A DNA stretch of 5,964 nucleotides from Sphingomonadaceae bacterium (GCA_019245455.1 JAFARM010000125.1:1-5964); one strand, 5' to 3'. Shown: positions 1 through 5,601, counted from the stretch's first letter. The notes: generated from the letters alone by a model not told the origin. A program made the numbers and translations.

Positions 1-1051
1 GCTGTCGCCGACGCTCAACGCGATCAAGAAAGAGGGCGAGAGCGGGCGCAAGAAGCTCAATCAGTACACGCGCTACGGCACCGTCGTGCTGACCGCCTTC
101 CAGGGCTTCGGCATCGCCCGCGGGCTGGAGGGGTGGGGCGTCAGCGCCGGCGTCCAGGCGGTAATCGACCCCGGCCTGTTCTTCGAGGTGTCGACCGTCA
201 TCACGCTGATCGGCGGCACGATGTTCCTGATGTGGCTGGGCGAGCAGATCACCAGCCGCGGCATCGGCAACGGCATCAGCCTCATCATCATGGCCGGAAT
301 CGTCAGCCGCCTGCCGGTGTCGGTCGGCCAGCTGTTCGAGCAGGCGCGCACGGGCGCGATCTCGGTGCCGTTCATCCTGATGGTCGTCGTCCTCGGCCTC
401 GCCACCATCGCCGGCATCTGCCTGATGGAGCGGGCGCAGCGGAAGATCCTGATCCAGTATCCCAAGCGTCAGGTCGGCACGCGCCAGTTCCAGGGCGACA
501 GCTCGTTCCTGCCGCTGAAGATCAACACCAGCGGCGTCATCCCGCCGATCTTCGCCTCGTCGCTGCTGCTGATGCCGCTGACGGTGGCGCAGTTCCTCGG
601 CAAGGGCGGCAACGGCCCCGATTGGTTGCTGACGATCACGACGCAGCTTCAGCGCGGCGCGCCGGTGTACATGGCGCTGTACGCCGCCGGCATCATCTTC
701 TTCAGCTTCTTCTACACCGCGGTCGTCTTCAACCCCGAGGAGACGGCGGAGAACCTGAAGAAGTACGGCGGCTTCATCCCCGGCATCCGCCCGGGCGCGC
801 GCACGGCCGAGTATTTCGACTATGTGCTGACGCGTATCACTGTGCTCGGCGCGGCGTATCTGACCGTCATCTGCCTGCTGCCCGAGTTCCTGACGTCGAA
901 GGTCGGCATCGCGGCCAGCTTCGGCGGTACGTCGCTCCTCATTATCGTCAACGTGACGATGGACACGGTTGCGCAGATTCAGTCACATCTGCTAGCCCAT
1001 CAGTACGAAGGACTGATCAAGAAGTCCAAGCTGAGGGGAAATCGCCGTTGA
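1..1051 (+). CDS. secY: Protein translocase subunit SecY (5' truncated by the window)
   Basis: SecY is the central pore of the SecYEG inner-membrane channel, which exports unfolded proteins with SecA and inserts membrane proteins from the ribosome. The reading frame is open from base 2, giving about 349 residues with no start inside the window. Compared with the usual length of roughly 440-460 residues, about the first 100, including TM1 and TM2, lie upstream. Recognisable family landmarks, in order, are EGESGRKK before TM3, the MWLGEQITSRGIGNGIS stretch, the cytoplasmic ERAQRKILIQYPKRQ loop, INTSGVIPPIFASS in TM7, the NPEETAENLKKYGGFIPGIRPG ribosome/SecA-contact loop, and TM10 followed by the basic tail ending KKSKLRGNRR. 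Hydrophobic segments matching TM3 to TM10 are present. It ends with TGA 22 bases before adk, the standard alphaproteobacterial order. The identification is very secure; only the N-terminal part is unseen. Confidence 0.97.
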   Translation, partial: LSPTLNAIKKEGESGRKKLNQYTRYGTVVLTAFQGFGIARGLEGWGVSAGVQAVIDPGLFFEVSTVITLIGGTMFLMWLGEQITSRGIGNGISLIIMAGIVSRLPVSVGQLFEQARTGAISVPFILMVVVLGLATIAGICLMERAQRKILIQYPKRQVGTRQFQGDSSFLPLKINTSGVIPPIFASSLLLMPLTVAQFLGKGGNGPDWLLTITTQLQRGAPVYMALYAAGIIFFSFFYTAVVFNPEETAENLKKYGGFIPGIRPGARTAEYFDYVLTRITVLGAAYLTVICLLPEFLTSKVGIAASFGGTSLLIIVNVTMDTVAQIQSHLLAHQYEGLIKKSKLRGNRR

Positions 1052-1077
1052 CCTGCCCGTTCGGACGGCCGTCTTGA
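1048..1077 (+). CDS. Possible 9-codon mini-ORF linking secY and adk
   Basis: A TTG at 1048 shares bases with the secY stop (TTGA, 1048-1051). It opens a frame encoding MTCPFGRPS, which stops at a TGA (1075-1077) overlapping the adk TTG start (again TTGA, 1074-1077). A purine-rich GAGGGGAA (1033-1040) lies 7 bases before the first TTG, whereas no good Shine-Dalgarno sits just before adk. This layout would let ribosomes pass from secY to adk through two stop/start overlaps. The peptide resembles nothing I know, and such a short frame can occur by chance, so coding status is speculative. Confidence 0.2.
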   Translation: MTCPFGRPS

Positions 1078-1730
1078 ACATCATCCTGCTGGGACCGCCG
1101 GGCGCGGGCAAGGGGACGCAGGCGAGCCGGCTGGAACGCGAACACGGCATGGTCCAGCTGTCCACCGGCGATATGCTGCGCGCCGCGGTCGCCGCCGGAA
1201 CGCCGGTTGGCATGAAAGCGAAGGCGGTCATGGACGCGGGCGGTCTCGTCAGCGACGAGATCGTCAACGCCATCCTGTCCGACCGGCTCGATGCCGACGA
1301 TGCCCGCTCCGGCTTCACCCTCGACGGCTACCCGCGCACTCAGGTCCAGGCCGAAGCGCTCGACGCGATGCTCGCCGCCAAGGGCATGAAGCTCGATCAC
1401 GTCATCGAGCTCGCCGTCGACGAGGAGGCGCTGGTCGACCGCATCACCGGCCGCTTCACCTGCTGCGTCTGCGGCGAGGGCTATCACGACCGCTACAAGC
1501 AGCCGAAGGTCGCCGGCACTTGCGATGTCTGCGGCAGCCACGACTTCAAGCGCCGCCCCGACGACAACGCCGCGACTGTGCGCACCCGCATGGCCGAGTA
1601 CCGCGCCAAGACCGCACCGATCCTGCCGTATTACGATGCCCGCGGCCTCGTTGCCCGCGTCGATGGCATGGCGGCGATGGCCGATGTCAACGCCGCGATC
1701 GAGGCGGTGTTGCAGGCGCGCATCTTGTAA
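1074..1730 (+). CDS. adk: Adenylate kinase, zinc-binding (Cys4) LID type
   Basis: Adenylate kinase interconverts ATP + AMP and 2 ADP in the cytoplasm, keeping the adenylate pool balanced. The 218-residue product begins MNIILLGPPGAGKGTQ, with the Walker A/P-loop at residues 7-15, STGDML at 30-35 and the AMP-site FTLDGYPRT at 81-89. The LID (about 122-160) has the full long-form length and carries two CxxC pairs, Cys130/Cys133 and Cys150/Cys153. These match the structural zinc site known from Gram-positive and many alphaproteobacterial enzymes. RRPDDN (160-165) and the following arginines (R170, R172) fit the catalytic arginine region. The TTG start is chosen because it places the family's N-terminus exactly; the Shine-Dalgarno in front of it is weak. 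Spacing from secY is 22 bases, so co-transcription is expected. Function is secure; zinc binding is inferred from the motif. Confidence 0.96.
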   Translation: MNIILLGPPGAGKGTQASRLEREHGMVQLSTGDMLRAAVAAGTPVGMKAKAVMDAGGLVSDEIVNAILSDRLDADDARSGFTLDGYPRTQVQAEALDAMLAAKGMKLDHVIELAVDEEALVDRITGRFTCCVCGEGYHDRYKQPKVAGTCDVCGSHDFKRRPDDNAATVRTRMAEYRAKTAPILPYYDARGLVARVDGMAAMADVNAAIEAVLQARIL

Positions 1731-1742
1731 TCACGGCGTGAT
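1730..1742. promoter_or_regulatory. 13-bp palindrome, candidate VapBC operator
   Basis: ATCACG-G-CGTGAT is a perfect inverted repeat with 6-base arms around one central G. It starts on the last base of the adk stop codon and lies 28 bases before vapB. A one-base loop cannot form an RNA hairpin, so a DNA site for a dimeric protein is the better reading. VapB-type AbrB-fold antitoxins generally repress their own promoters by binding such repeats. A -10-like TGTAAT (1726-1731) overlaps it, but I see no convincing -35. The regulatory role is inferred from position and symmetry. Confidence 0.4.
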
Positions 1743-1760
1743 GACGGTATTGGCGGTGTG

Positions 1761-1766
1761 GGAGAG
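1761..1766 (+). promoter_or_regulatory. Ribosome binding site choosing the vapB start
   Basis: GGAGAG, extended upstream by another G, lies 4 bases before the ATG at 1771. The in-frame ATG at 1741, ten codons upstream, has no purine-rich site in front of it and lies in the candidate operator. The downstream ATG is therefore preferred. Confidence 0.6.
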
Positions 1767-1770
1767 TGCC

Positions 1771-2028
1771 ATGACCGCGCCGCTTCGCCGGACTACCCGC
1801 CAGCACCGCTCGGGGAACAGCTTCTCGGTTCGCATTCCGCGCGACATGGCCTTTCCGCAGCCGGATCAGGAGCTTGAGATCGAGGCGGTCGGCGAGACGC
1901 TGGTGCTGCGGCCGAAGCGGCGCAGTTTTGAGCAGCTGTTTCGTGAGCTGGACGCTCTCGGCCCCAGCCAAATCACCGATGACGCTTTCATTCGCCCTGA
2001 ATGGCCCGAGCACCGCAGTCCTAAGTGA
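1771..2028 (+). CDS. vapB: VapB-type antitoxin, AbrB/SpoVT fold
   Basis: This 85-residue protein is probably the antitoxin of a type II toxin-antitoxin pair. It should bind and silence the adjacent PIN-domain toxin and repress its own promoter. Residues about 11-50 show the AbrB/MazE-like swapped-hairpin pattern: RSGNSFSVRIPRDM, then an acidic strand (QELEIEAVGE) and LVLRPKRR. The C-terminal part, SFEQLFRELDALGP onward, is the expected toxin-binding tail and ends acidic and proline-containing (DDAFIRPEWPE). It overlaps vapC by 4 bases (GTGA), the usual coupling for these pairs. By hand count, 20 of 85 codons end in A or T, against about 23 of 218 in adk and 9 of 129 in rpsK, which suggests a different origin from its neighbours. 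The pair assignment is strong; the exact antitoxin subfamily was not checked. Confidence 0.85.
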   Translation: MTAPLRRTTRQHRSGNSFSVRIPRDMAFPQPDQELEIEAVGETLVLRPKRRSFEQLFRELDALGPSQITDDAFIRPEWPEHRSPK

Positions 2029-2423
2029 GCCTGTTCTTGCTGGACGCAGACACGGCGATCTATGCGCTACGTCGCGTCTACGGTATCCGCGAGGCGATTG
2101 CGCGGCGTGACCCGTCCGAGGTCGCGATGTCGTCTCTGGTCTACAGCCAGCTCCTGCAAGGCACCCTTTCAGCTGCCAGCCCAGCGGACGAAGCGGCGCG
2201 TATACGCCTCCTCGTCGGCGGCATGGTCTTCAAACCCTATAGTCGCGCCGCGGCCGATGCTTACGGCGATGTCGTGTCCGCTATTGGTTGCAACCGACGC
2301 AACGCCATGGACCGGATGATCGCGGCGCACGCGATCAGCCTCGACGCGACCCTTGTCACGAACAACACGTCAGACTTCGCCGATATTCCCGACCTGCGCC
2401 TCGCCAACTGGGCCGACGTCTAA
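2025..2423 (+). CDS. vapC: VapC-family PIN-domain toxin with a substituted acidic residue
   Basis: A 132-residue PIN-domain protein of normal VapC length. VapC toxins are Mg2+-dependent ribonucleases that cut tRNA or rRNA and stop translation when the antitoxin is lost. Visible landmarks are LLDADTAIY with Asp7, the [11 protein letters not shown] segment (37-46), [10 protein letters not shown] with Asp96, and [20 protein letters not shown] (110-129). The segment at 37-46 normally reads like SSITLAELxYG with a catalytic Glu; here the aligned residue is Gln42 (codon 2148-2150). Three of the four expected acidic or polar metal-site positions remain. The GTG start overlaps the vapB stop and has no clear Shine-Dalgarno, so translation is probably coupled to vapB. 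Thirty of 132 codons end in A or T, unlike the ribosomal genes. Family membership is secure; nuclease activity is doubtful because of Gln42. Confidence 0.88.
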   Translation: MSLFLLDADTAIYALRRVYGIREAIARRDPSEVAMSSLVYSQLLQGTLSAASPADEAARIRLLVGGMVFKPYSRAAADAYGDVVSAIGCNRRNAMDRMIAAHAISLDATLVTNNTSDFADIPDLRLANWADV

Positions 2424-2454
2424 TCGGCGCGCGCGAAAAGTTCCATCATGGTGC

Positions 2455-2483
2455 TTGACTTGCGGCGAACTGCTGCCTAGCTA
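2455..2483 (+). promoter_or_regulatory. Candidate promoter for the alpha operon
   Basis: TTGACT (2455-2460) matches five of six bases of the housekeeping -35 and is preceded by GC, as in many alphaproteobacterial promoters. A 17-base gap leads to TAGCTA (2478-2483), only a weak -10 match. It lies after vapC and about 110 bases before rpsM, so it would give the rpsM-rplQ block its own transcript with a long leader, bypassing the vapBC insertion. The strong -35 and correct spacing support it; the poor -10 keeps confidence moderate. Confidence 0.4.
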
Positions 2484-2484
2484 C

Positions 2485-2514
2485 CCGGCTTCCGATCAAT
2501 CGGACGCAGGCCGG
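2485..2514 (+). promoter_or_regulatory. Leader hairpin upstream of rpsM
   Basis: An inner perfect stem TCCGAT/ATCGGA (2491-2496 with 2499-2504) probably opens to a 5-bp stem with a TCAA loop. It is enclosed by CCGGC (2485-2489) and GCCGG (2510-2514), with one unpaired base on the left and five on the right. No T-run follows, so it is not an intrinsic terminator. If transcription starts near 2490, the inner hairpin would be at the very 5' end of the mRNA; readthrough transcripts would carry the full structure. The rest of 2424-2595 holds no gene I can support. Confidence 0.35.
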
Positions 2515-2595
2515 TTCGCCGTGATGGCGTGCCGACCATTTGCTTTGAGATGGGGTCGCCGCCCAGCGGCCCTGTGGAGCGTGGGAGACTTATCT

Positions 2596-2964
2596 GTGGC
2601 ACGTATCGCGGGCGTCAACATCCCGACCAACAAGCGCGTCGAGATTGCGCTCACCTATATCCATGGCATCGGCCGGACCAAGGCGCTCGGCATCGTCGAG
2701 AAGCTCGACCTGCCGCGTGACCGCCGCGTCCAGGACCTGACCGACGCCGAAGTGCTGCAGATCCGCGAGCTGATCGACCGCGAGATCACGGTCGAGGGCG
2801 ACCTCCGCCGCCAGACGGCGATGAACATCAAGCGGCTGATGGACCTCGCCTGCTACCGTGGGCTCCGCCACCGCCGCGGCCTGCCGGTCCGTGGCCAGCG
2901 CACGCACACCAACGCGCGCACCCGCAAGGGCAAGCCCAAGCCGATCGCCGGCAAGAAGAAGTAA
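2596..2964 (+). CDS. rpsM: 30S ribosomal protein S13 (uS13)
   Basis: S13 sits in the head of the small ribosomal subunit, contacts the P-site tRNA with its tail and bridges to the large subunit. The 122-residue product has the expected [10 protein letters not shown] start, a helix-two-turns-helix region (about 16-32, with IHGIGRTKA) and the strongly conserved basic end [19 protein letters not shown] running into ARTRKG (88-112), then a lysine-rich tail. The GTG at 2596 is chosen over an in-frame GTG at 2581 because it gives the canonical N-terminus and has GGGAG (2583-2587) 8 bases upstream. It normally follows adk directly in related genomes; here vapBC and a 172-base spacer intervene. It is the first gene of the alpha operon. 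Confidence 0.98.
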   Translation: MARIAGVNIPTNKRVEIALTYIHGIGRTKALGIVEKLDLPRDRRVQDLTDAEVLQIRELIDREITVEGDLRRQTAMNIKRLMDLACYRGLRHRRGLPVRGQRTHTNARTRKGKPKPIAGKKK

Positions 2965-3015
2965 GGCGCACGCCCGCTTCTCCTCCCCCGACCGCTCTTA
3001 CCTCAGGATAGTCCG

Positions 3016-3405
3016 ATGGCCCGCGAACCCGCCCGCATCAAGCGCCGTGAGCGCAAGAACATCACCGCCGGCGTTGCCCACGCCAACGCCAGCTTCAACA
3101 ACACGATGATCACCATCACCGATGCGCAGGGCAACGCTATCGCCTGGTCGTCGGCCGGCACGATGGGCTTCAAGGGCAGCCGCAAGTCGACGCCTTATGC
3201 CGCGCAGATGGCGGCCGAGGACGCGGGCAAGAAGGCCGCCGAGCACGGCGTCCGCACGCTCGAGGTCGAGGTCCGCGGTCCCGGCTCGGGCCGCGAGTCG
3301 GCGCTTCGCGCGCTGCAGGCGGTCGGCTTCAACATCACGGCGATCCGCGACGTGACGCCGATCCCGCACAACGGGGTCCGGCCGCCCAAGCGCCGCCGCG
3401 TCTGA
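3016..3405 (+). CDS. rpsK: 30S ribosomal protein S11 (uS11)
   Basis: S11 lies on the platform of the small subunit and helps shape the mRNA exit/Shine-Dalgarno region near 16S rRNA helix 45. The 129-residue sequence matches the family end to end: a basic N-terminus ([11 protein letters not shown]), [19 protein letters not shown] (22-40), [14 protein letters not shown] (51-64), [14 protein letters not shown] (87-100), and the signature [18 protein letters not shown] near the C-terminus. The ATG start is preceded by CAGGATAG. It follows rpsM by 51 bases. Codon use is strongly biased, with only about 9 of 129 codons ending in A or T, as expected of a highly expressed gene in a GC-rich genome. 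Confidence 0.98.
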   Translation: MAREPARIKRRERKNITAGVAHANASFNNTMITITDAQGNAIAWSSAGTMGFKGSRKSTPYAAQMAAEDAGKKAAEHGVRTLEVEVRGPGSGRESALRALQAVGFNITAIRDVTPIPHNGVRPPKRRRV

Positions 3406-3416
3406 CGCGCCGCTCG

Positions 3417-3473
3417 CCCGCCGACCGTTCGGCGGGACCCCATTCCAAGAGGGCGCGTGACGACGCGCCTCTT
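3417..3473 (+). promoter_or_regulatory. Two tandem hairpins between rpsK and rpoA
   Basis: First hairpin: CCCGCCGA (3417-3424) pairs perfectly with TCGGCGGG (3429-3436) around a CCGT loop. Second: an 11-bp stem, 3447-3458 with 3463-3473, has one bulged G (3451) and a GACG loop; its base is AAGAG/CTCTT. Neither is followed by a T-run, so they are poor intrinsic terminators. They more plausibly act in RNA processing, stability, or slowing/attenuation that sets rpoA expression against the ribosomal proteins. That role is inference. Confidence 0.5.
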
Positions 3474-3491
3474 AAGCCCCGAGGTGAAGCA

Positions 3492-4550
3492 GTGGCCGTA
3501 ATCACGAAGAACTGGACCGATCTCAAGAAGCCGATCAAGCTCGAAACCCGCCCGTCCGGCGACCAGCGCCGCAAGAACAGCTTCGTCGCCGAACCGCTCG
3601 AGCGCGGCTTCGGCCTGACGCTCGGCAACGCGCTGCGCCGCGTGCTTCTGTCGTCGCTCCAGGGCGCGGCCGTCACCGCGATCAAGATGGACGGCGTCCT
3701 GCACGAGTTCAGCAGCCTTGCCGGCGTGCGCGAGGATGTGACCGACATCGTCCTCAATATCAAGCAGGTCGCGATCCGGATGCAGGGCGATACGGCGAAG
3801 CGCCTCACCCTGTCGGCGAGCGGCCCTGGCCCGGTCACCGCCGGCCAGATTGCCGTCACCGGCGACATGGAGGTGATGAACCCCGACCTCGTCATCTGCA
3901 CGCTGGACGAAGGCGCGACGCTCAACATGGAGCTGACGGTCGAAGCCGGTAAGGGCTATGTCCCGGCGTCGATGAACCGTCCGGCCGACGCGCCGATCGG
4001 GCTGATCCCGGTCGACGCGCTCTATTCGCCGGTGCGGCAGGTGTCGTACAAGGTCGAGAACACCCGCGTCGGGCAGGAGCTCGATTACGACAAGCTGACG
4101 ATCGCGGTCGAGACCGATGGCACCCTGACGCCCGACGACGCCCTCGCCTACGCCGCCAAGATTCTGCAGGACCAGCTGGCGTTGTTCGTCAACTTCGAGG
4201 AGCCGGCACAGGGCTATACGATCCCGCAGCACGTCGGCGCGATGCCGATCGGCCCGGTCGAGATCGACGACACCGCCGCGCTCAACCGCTACCTCTTGAA
4301 GAAGGTCGACGAGCTCGAGCTGTCGGTGCGCAGCGCCAACTGCCTGAAGAACGACAACATCATCTACATCGGCGACCTCGTCCAGAAGAGCGAGAGCGAG
4401 ATGCTGCGGACGCCGAACTTCGGCCGCAAGTCGTTGAACGAAATCAAGGAAGTGCTGCAGTCGATGGGCCTTCACCTCGGGATGCAGATCCCCGGCTGGC
4501 CGCCGGAGAACATCGAGGAAATGGCGAAGAAGCTCGAGCAGGAATATTAA
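3492..4550 (+). CDS. rpoA: DNA-directed RNA polymerase alpha subunit
   Basis: RpoA dimerises to seed assembly of RNA polymerase and uses its C-terminal domain to contact UP-element DNA and activators. The 352-residue product contains the N-terminal assembly domain, with [22 protein letters not shown] (34-55), [13 protein letters not shown] (71-83) and [18 protein letters not shown] (171-188), then a linker around 235-260. The C-terminal domain runs from about 265 to 330. Arg280, Asn283 and Lys286 in [13 protein letters not shown] align with the DNA-contacting Arg265, Asn268 and Lys271 of E. coli; [14 protein letters not shown] (309-322) follows. It is longer than the 329-residue E. coli protein, partly through the extended linker and a [19 protein letters not shown] tail, as usual in this lineage. 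The GTG start has GAGGTG (3481-3486) five bases upstream. Confidence 0.98.
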   Translation: MAVITKNWTDLKKPIKLETRPSGDQRRKNSFVAEPLERGFGLTLGNALRRVLLSSLQGAAVTAIKMDGVLHEFSSLAGVREDVTDIVLNIKQVAIRMQGDTAKRLTLSASGPGPVTAGQIAVTGDMEVMNPDLVICTLDEGATLNMELTVEAGKGYVPASMNRPADAPIGLIPVDALYSPVRQVSYKVENTRVGQELDYDKLTIAVETDGTLTPDDALAYAAKILQDQLALFVNFEEPAQGYTIPQHVGAMPIGPVEIDDTAALNRYLLKKVDELELSVRSANCLKNDNIIYIGDLVQKSESEMLRTPNFGRKSLNEIKEVLQSMGLHLGMQIPGWPPENIEEMAKKLEQEY

Positions 4551-4552
4551 TC

Positions 4553-4662
4553 CTCCCGTCCCGCTTGCGGGAGGGGCTGGGCGTGGGCGGTCGGGCCGCA
4601 TACCTCCGTCGGGAGATTGATCGACCTCCCACCCCCGACCCCTCCCGCAAGCGGAAGGGGAG
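4553..4662. repeat. REP-like imperfect inverted repeat between rpoA and rplQ
   Basis: Two 38-base arms, 4553-4590 and the reverse complement of 4625-4662, match at 32 of 38 positions with a 34-base spacer. The core shared by both arms is CCGCTTGCGGGAGGGG, itself containing the small palindrome CCCGC-TT-GCGGG in the left arm. In RNA the pair can fold into one long GC-rich hairpin, or into separate small hairpins. I recall similar GCTTGC-centred, CCTCCC/GGGAGG elements scattered between genes in sphingomonad genomes, so this is probably a dispersed REP/BIME-type repeat. It begins two bases after rpoA ends. A T-run is absent, so termination is not its obvious role. Confidence 0.65.
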
Positions 4663-4666
4663 AGAA

Positions 4667-4691
4667 GGTGACCGGCATTCCCGCCGGCACC
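4667..4691 (+). promoter_or_regulatory. Hairpin in the rplQ leader
   Basis: GGTG (4667-4670) and CCGGC (4672-4676), with A4671 bulged, pair with GCCGG (4683-4687) and CACC (4688-4691) around a six-base ATTCCC loop. This makes a nine-bp GC-rich stem 48 bases before the rplQ start and right after the larger inverted repeat. It could be a protein-binding or processing structure; no known leader motif was recognised. Confidence 0.3.
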
Positions 4692-4739
4692 GGTCCCGGC
4701 GTACCTGACACGGCGCCGCTACGAACAGGAAGAAGACCC

Positions 4740-5159
4740 ATGCGTCACGGCAATGCCCATCGGAAGCTCGGCCGCACCACGAGCCACCGCCTCGCCATGT
4801 TCAGGAACATGGCCGCGTCCCTCATCAAGCACGAGCAGATCACGACGACGCTGCCCAAGGCGCGCGAGATCCGCCCCTATGTCGAAAAGCTGGTGACGCT
4901 GGCCAAGCACGGCGGCCTGTCGAACCGCCGCCTCGCCCACGCGCGGCTGCAGGACGACGCGCAGCTGGTGAAGCTGTTCGAGACGCTCGCGCCCCGCTAC
5001 GCCGACCGGCCGGGCGGCTACGTCCGCATCGTCAAGGCGGGTGTCCGCCGCTCCGACGCGACGCCGATGGCCGTCGTCGAGTTCGTCGACCGCGACACCA
5101 GCGCCAAGGGGCAGGACAGCGGCCCGGCCGAGAACAACATGGCGGCGTACGAGGAATAG
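4740..5159 (+). CDS. rplQ: 50S ribosomal protein L17 (bL17)
   Basis: L17 is a bacteria-specific large-subunit protein near the peptide exit tunnel and closes the alpha operon. The 139-residue product shows the family N-terminus [17 protein letters not shown], then [22 protein letters not shown] (20-41), [15 protein letters not shown] (42-56), [10 protein letters not shown] (61-70), and the core end [19 protein letters not shown] into AVVEFVDRD (92-119). About 20 residues of acidic, variable tail follow ([19 protein letters not shown]). The ATG at 4740 is preferred because it starts the conserved sequence and has AGGAAGA (4727-4733) upstream; the frame stays open further upstream through the inverted repeat but without family similarity. 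It lies 189 bases after rpoA, an unusually long and structured gap for this operon. Confidence 0.97.
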   Translation: MRHGNAHRKLGRTTSHRLAMFRNMAASLIKHEQITTTLPKAREIRPYVEKLVTLAKHGGLSNRRLAHARLQDDAQLVKLFETLAPRYADRPGGYVRIVKAGVRRSDATPMAVVEFVDRDTSAKGQDSGPAENNMAAYEE

Positions 5160-5163
5160 GCCG

Positions 5164-5601
5164 GTGCCGCCGCGCGACCCGTTCCGGCCACGGGGCGTGT
5201 ACCGCAACTGGCGCTCCATCGCGACGCGGTGGATGGACAACGACGTCTACGGCCACGTCAACAACACGGTCTTCTACAGCTGGTTCGACACGGCGGTGAA
5301 TGCCTACCTGGTCGATGCCGGCGTGCTCGACCTGACCGCAGGGGGCGAGATCGCCCTCGTCGTCGAGACCGGCTGCCGCTACGCCCGCGCCATCGCCTTT
5401 CCCGAAACGGTGGAGGCGGGCATCCGCGTCACTCACGTCGGCACGTCGAGCGTCCGCTACGAGGTCGGCCTGTTCCCCGCCGGCGCGCAGGCGGCGGCGG
5501 CCGAAGGGTTCTTCGTCCACGTCCTCGTCGACCGGAACACCCGCCGGCCGACCCCGTTTCCCGACCCGTGGCGAACCGCGCTCAGGGCGATTGCCGCTTA
5601 G
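5164..5601 (+). CDS. Acyl-CoA thioesterase, hot-dog fold (4HBT/YbgC-FadM-like)
   Basis: This 145-residue protein belongs to the single-domain 4HBT-type thioesterases, which hydrolyse acyl-CoA thioesters in the cytoplasm; the substrate cannot be told from sequence. The diagnostic part is TRWMDNDVYGHVNNTVFYSWF (residues 21-41). Asp25 and Asp27 flank Asn26; one is the likely active-site acid, followed by the conserved His31-Val-Asn-Asn34. Further family-like stretches are VVETGCRYARAIAFPETVEAGIRV in the middle strands and YEVGLF (100-105). The GTG at 5164 is used because it gives the usual short N-terminus. GAGGA (5151-5155), inside the last codons of rplQ, is its likely ribosome binding site, and only four bases separate the two genes. 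It is probably expressed with rplQ by coupling. No intrinsic terminator follows clearly. Confidence 0.88.
   Translation: MPPRDPFRPRGVYRNWRSIATRWMDNDVYGHVNNTVFYSWFDTAVNAYLVDAGVLDLTAGGEIALVVETGCRYARAIAFPETVEAGIRVTHVGTSSVRYEVGLFPAGAQAAAAEGFFVHVLVDRNTRRPTPFPDPWRTALRAIAA

Noticed and set aside
1064..1073. Ten-base palindrome GACGGCCGTC just before adk
   Set aside because: Self-complementary GC-rich ten-mers are common in this genome type, it has no loop for an RNA hairpin, and no second copy or promoter context supports an operator.
133..1077. Long plus-strand frame overlapping secY
   Set aside because: Extremely Arg/His/Pro-rich translation, typical of an off-frame reading of GC-rich DNA; secY explains the region. 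Only its last ten codons are kept, as the separate mini-ORF idea.
1728..2425. TAATC at both the adk stop and the vapC stop as a possible insertion target duplication
   Set aside because: Five bases that include a common TAA stop are too likely by chance, and the sequences beyond only roughly match (GGCG follows both).
2353..2595. Upstream in-frame extension of rpsM
   Set aside because: It overlaps the end of vapC, shows no similarity to S13, and the canonical [10 protein letters not shown] start with a Shine-Dalgarno lies at 2596.
3195..4601. 468-codon open frame on the minus strand across rpsK and rpoA
   Set aside because: It is antisense to two certain genes. Its Arg/Asp/Leu/Val-rich composition is the usual mirror of GC-biased codons, and it shows no family motif.
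4617..4739. Upstream in-frame extension of rplQ through the inverted repeat
   Set aside because: It is Pro/Gly-rich read-through of the repeat; L17 begins at MRHG with a good ribosome binding site.
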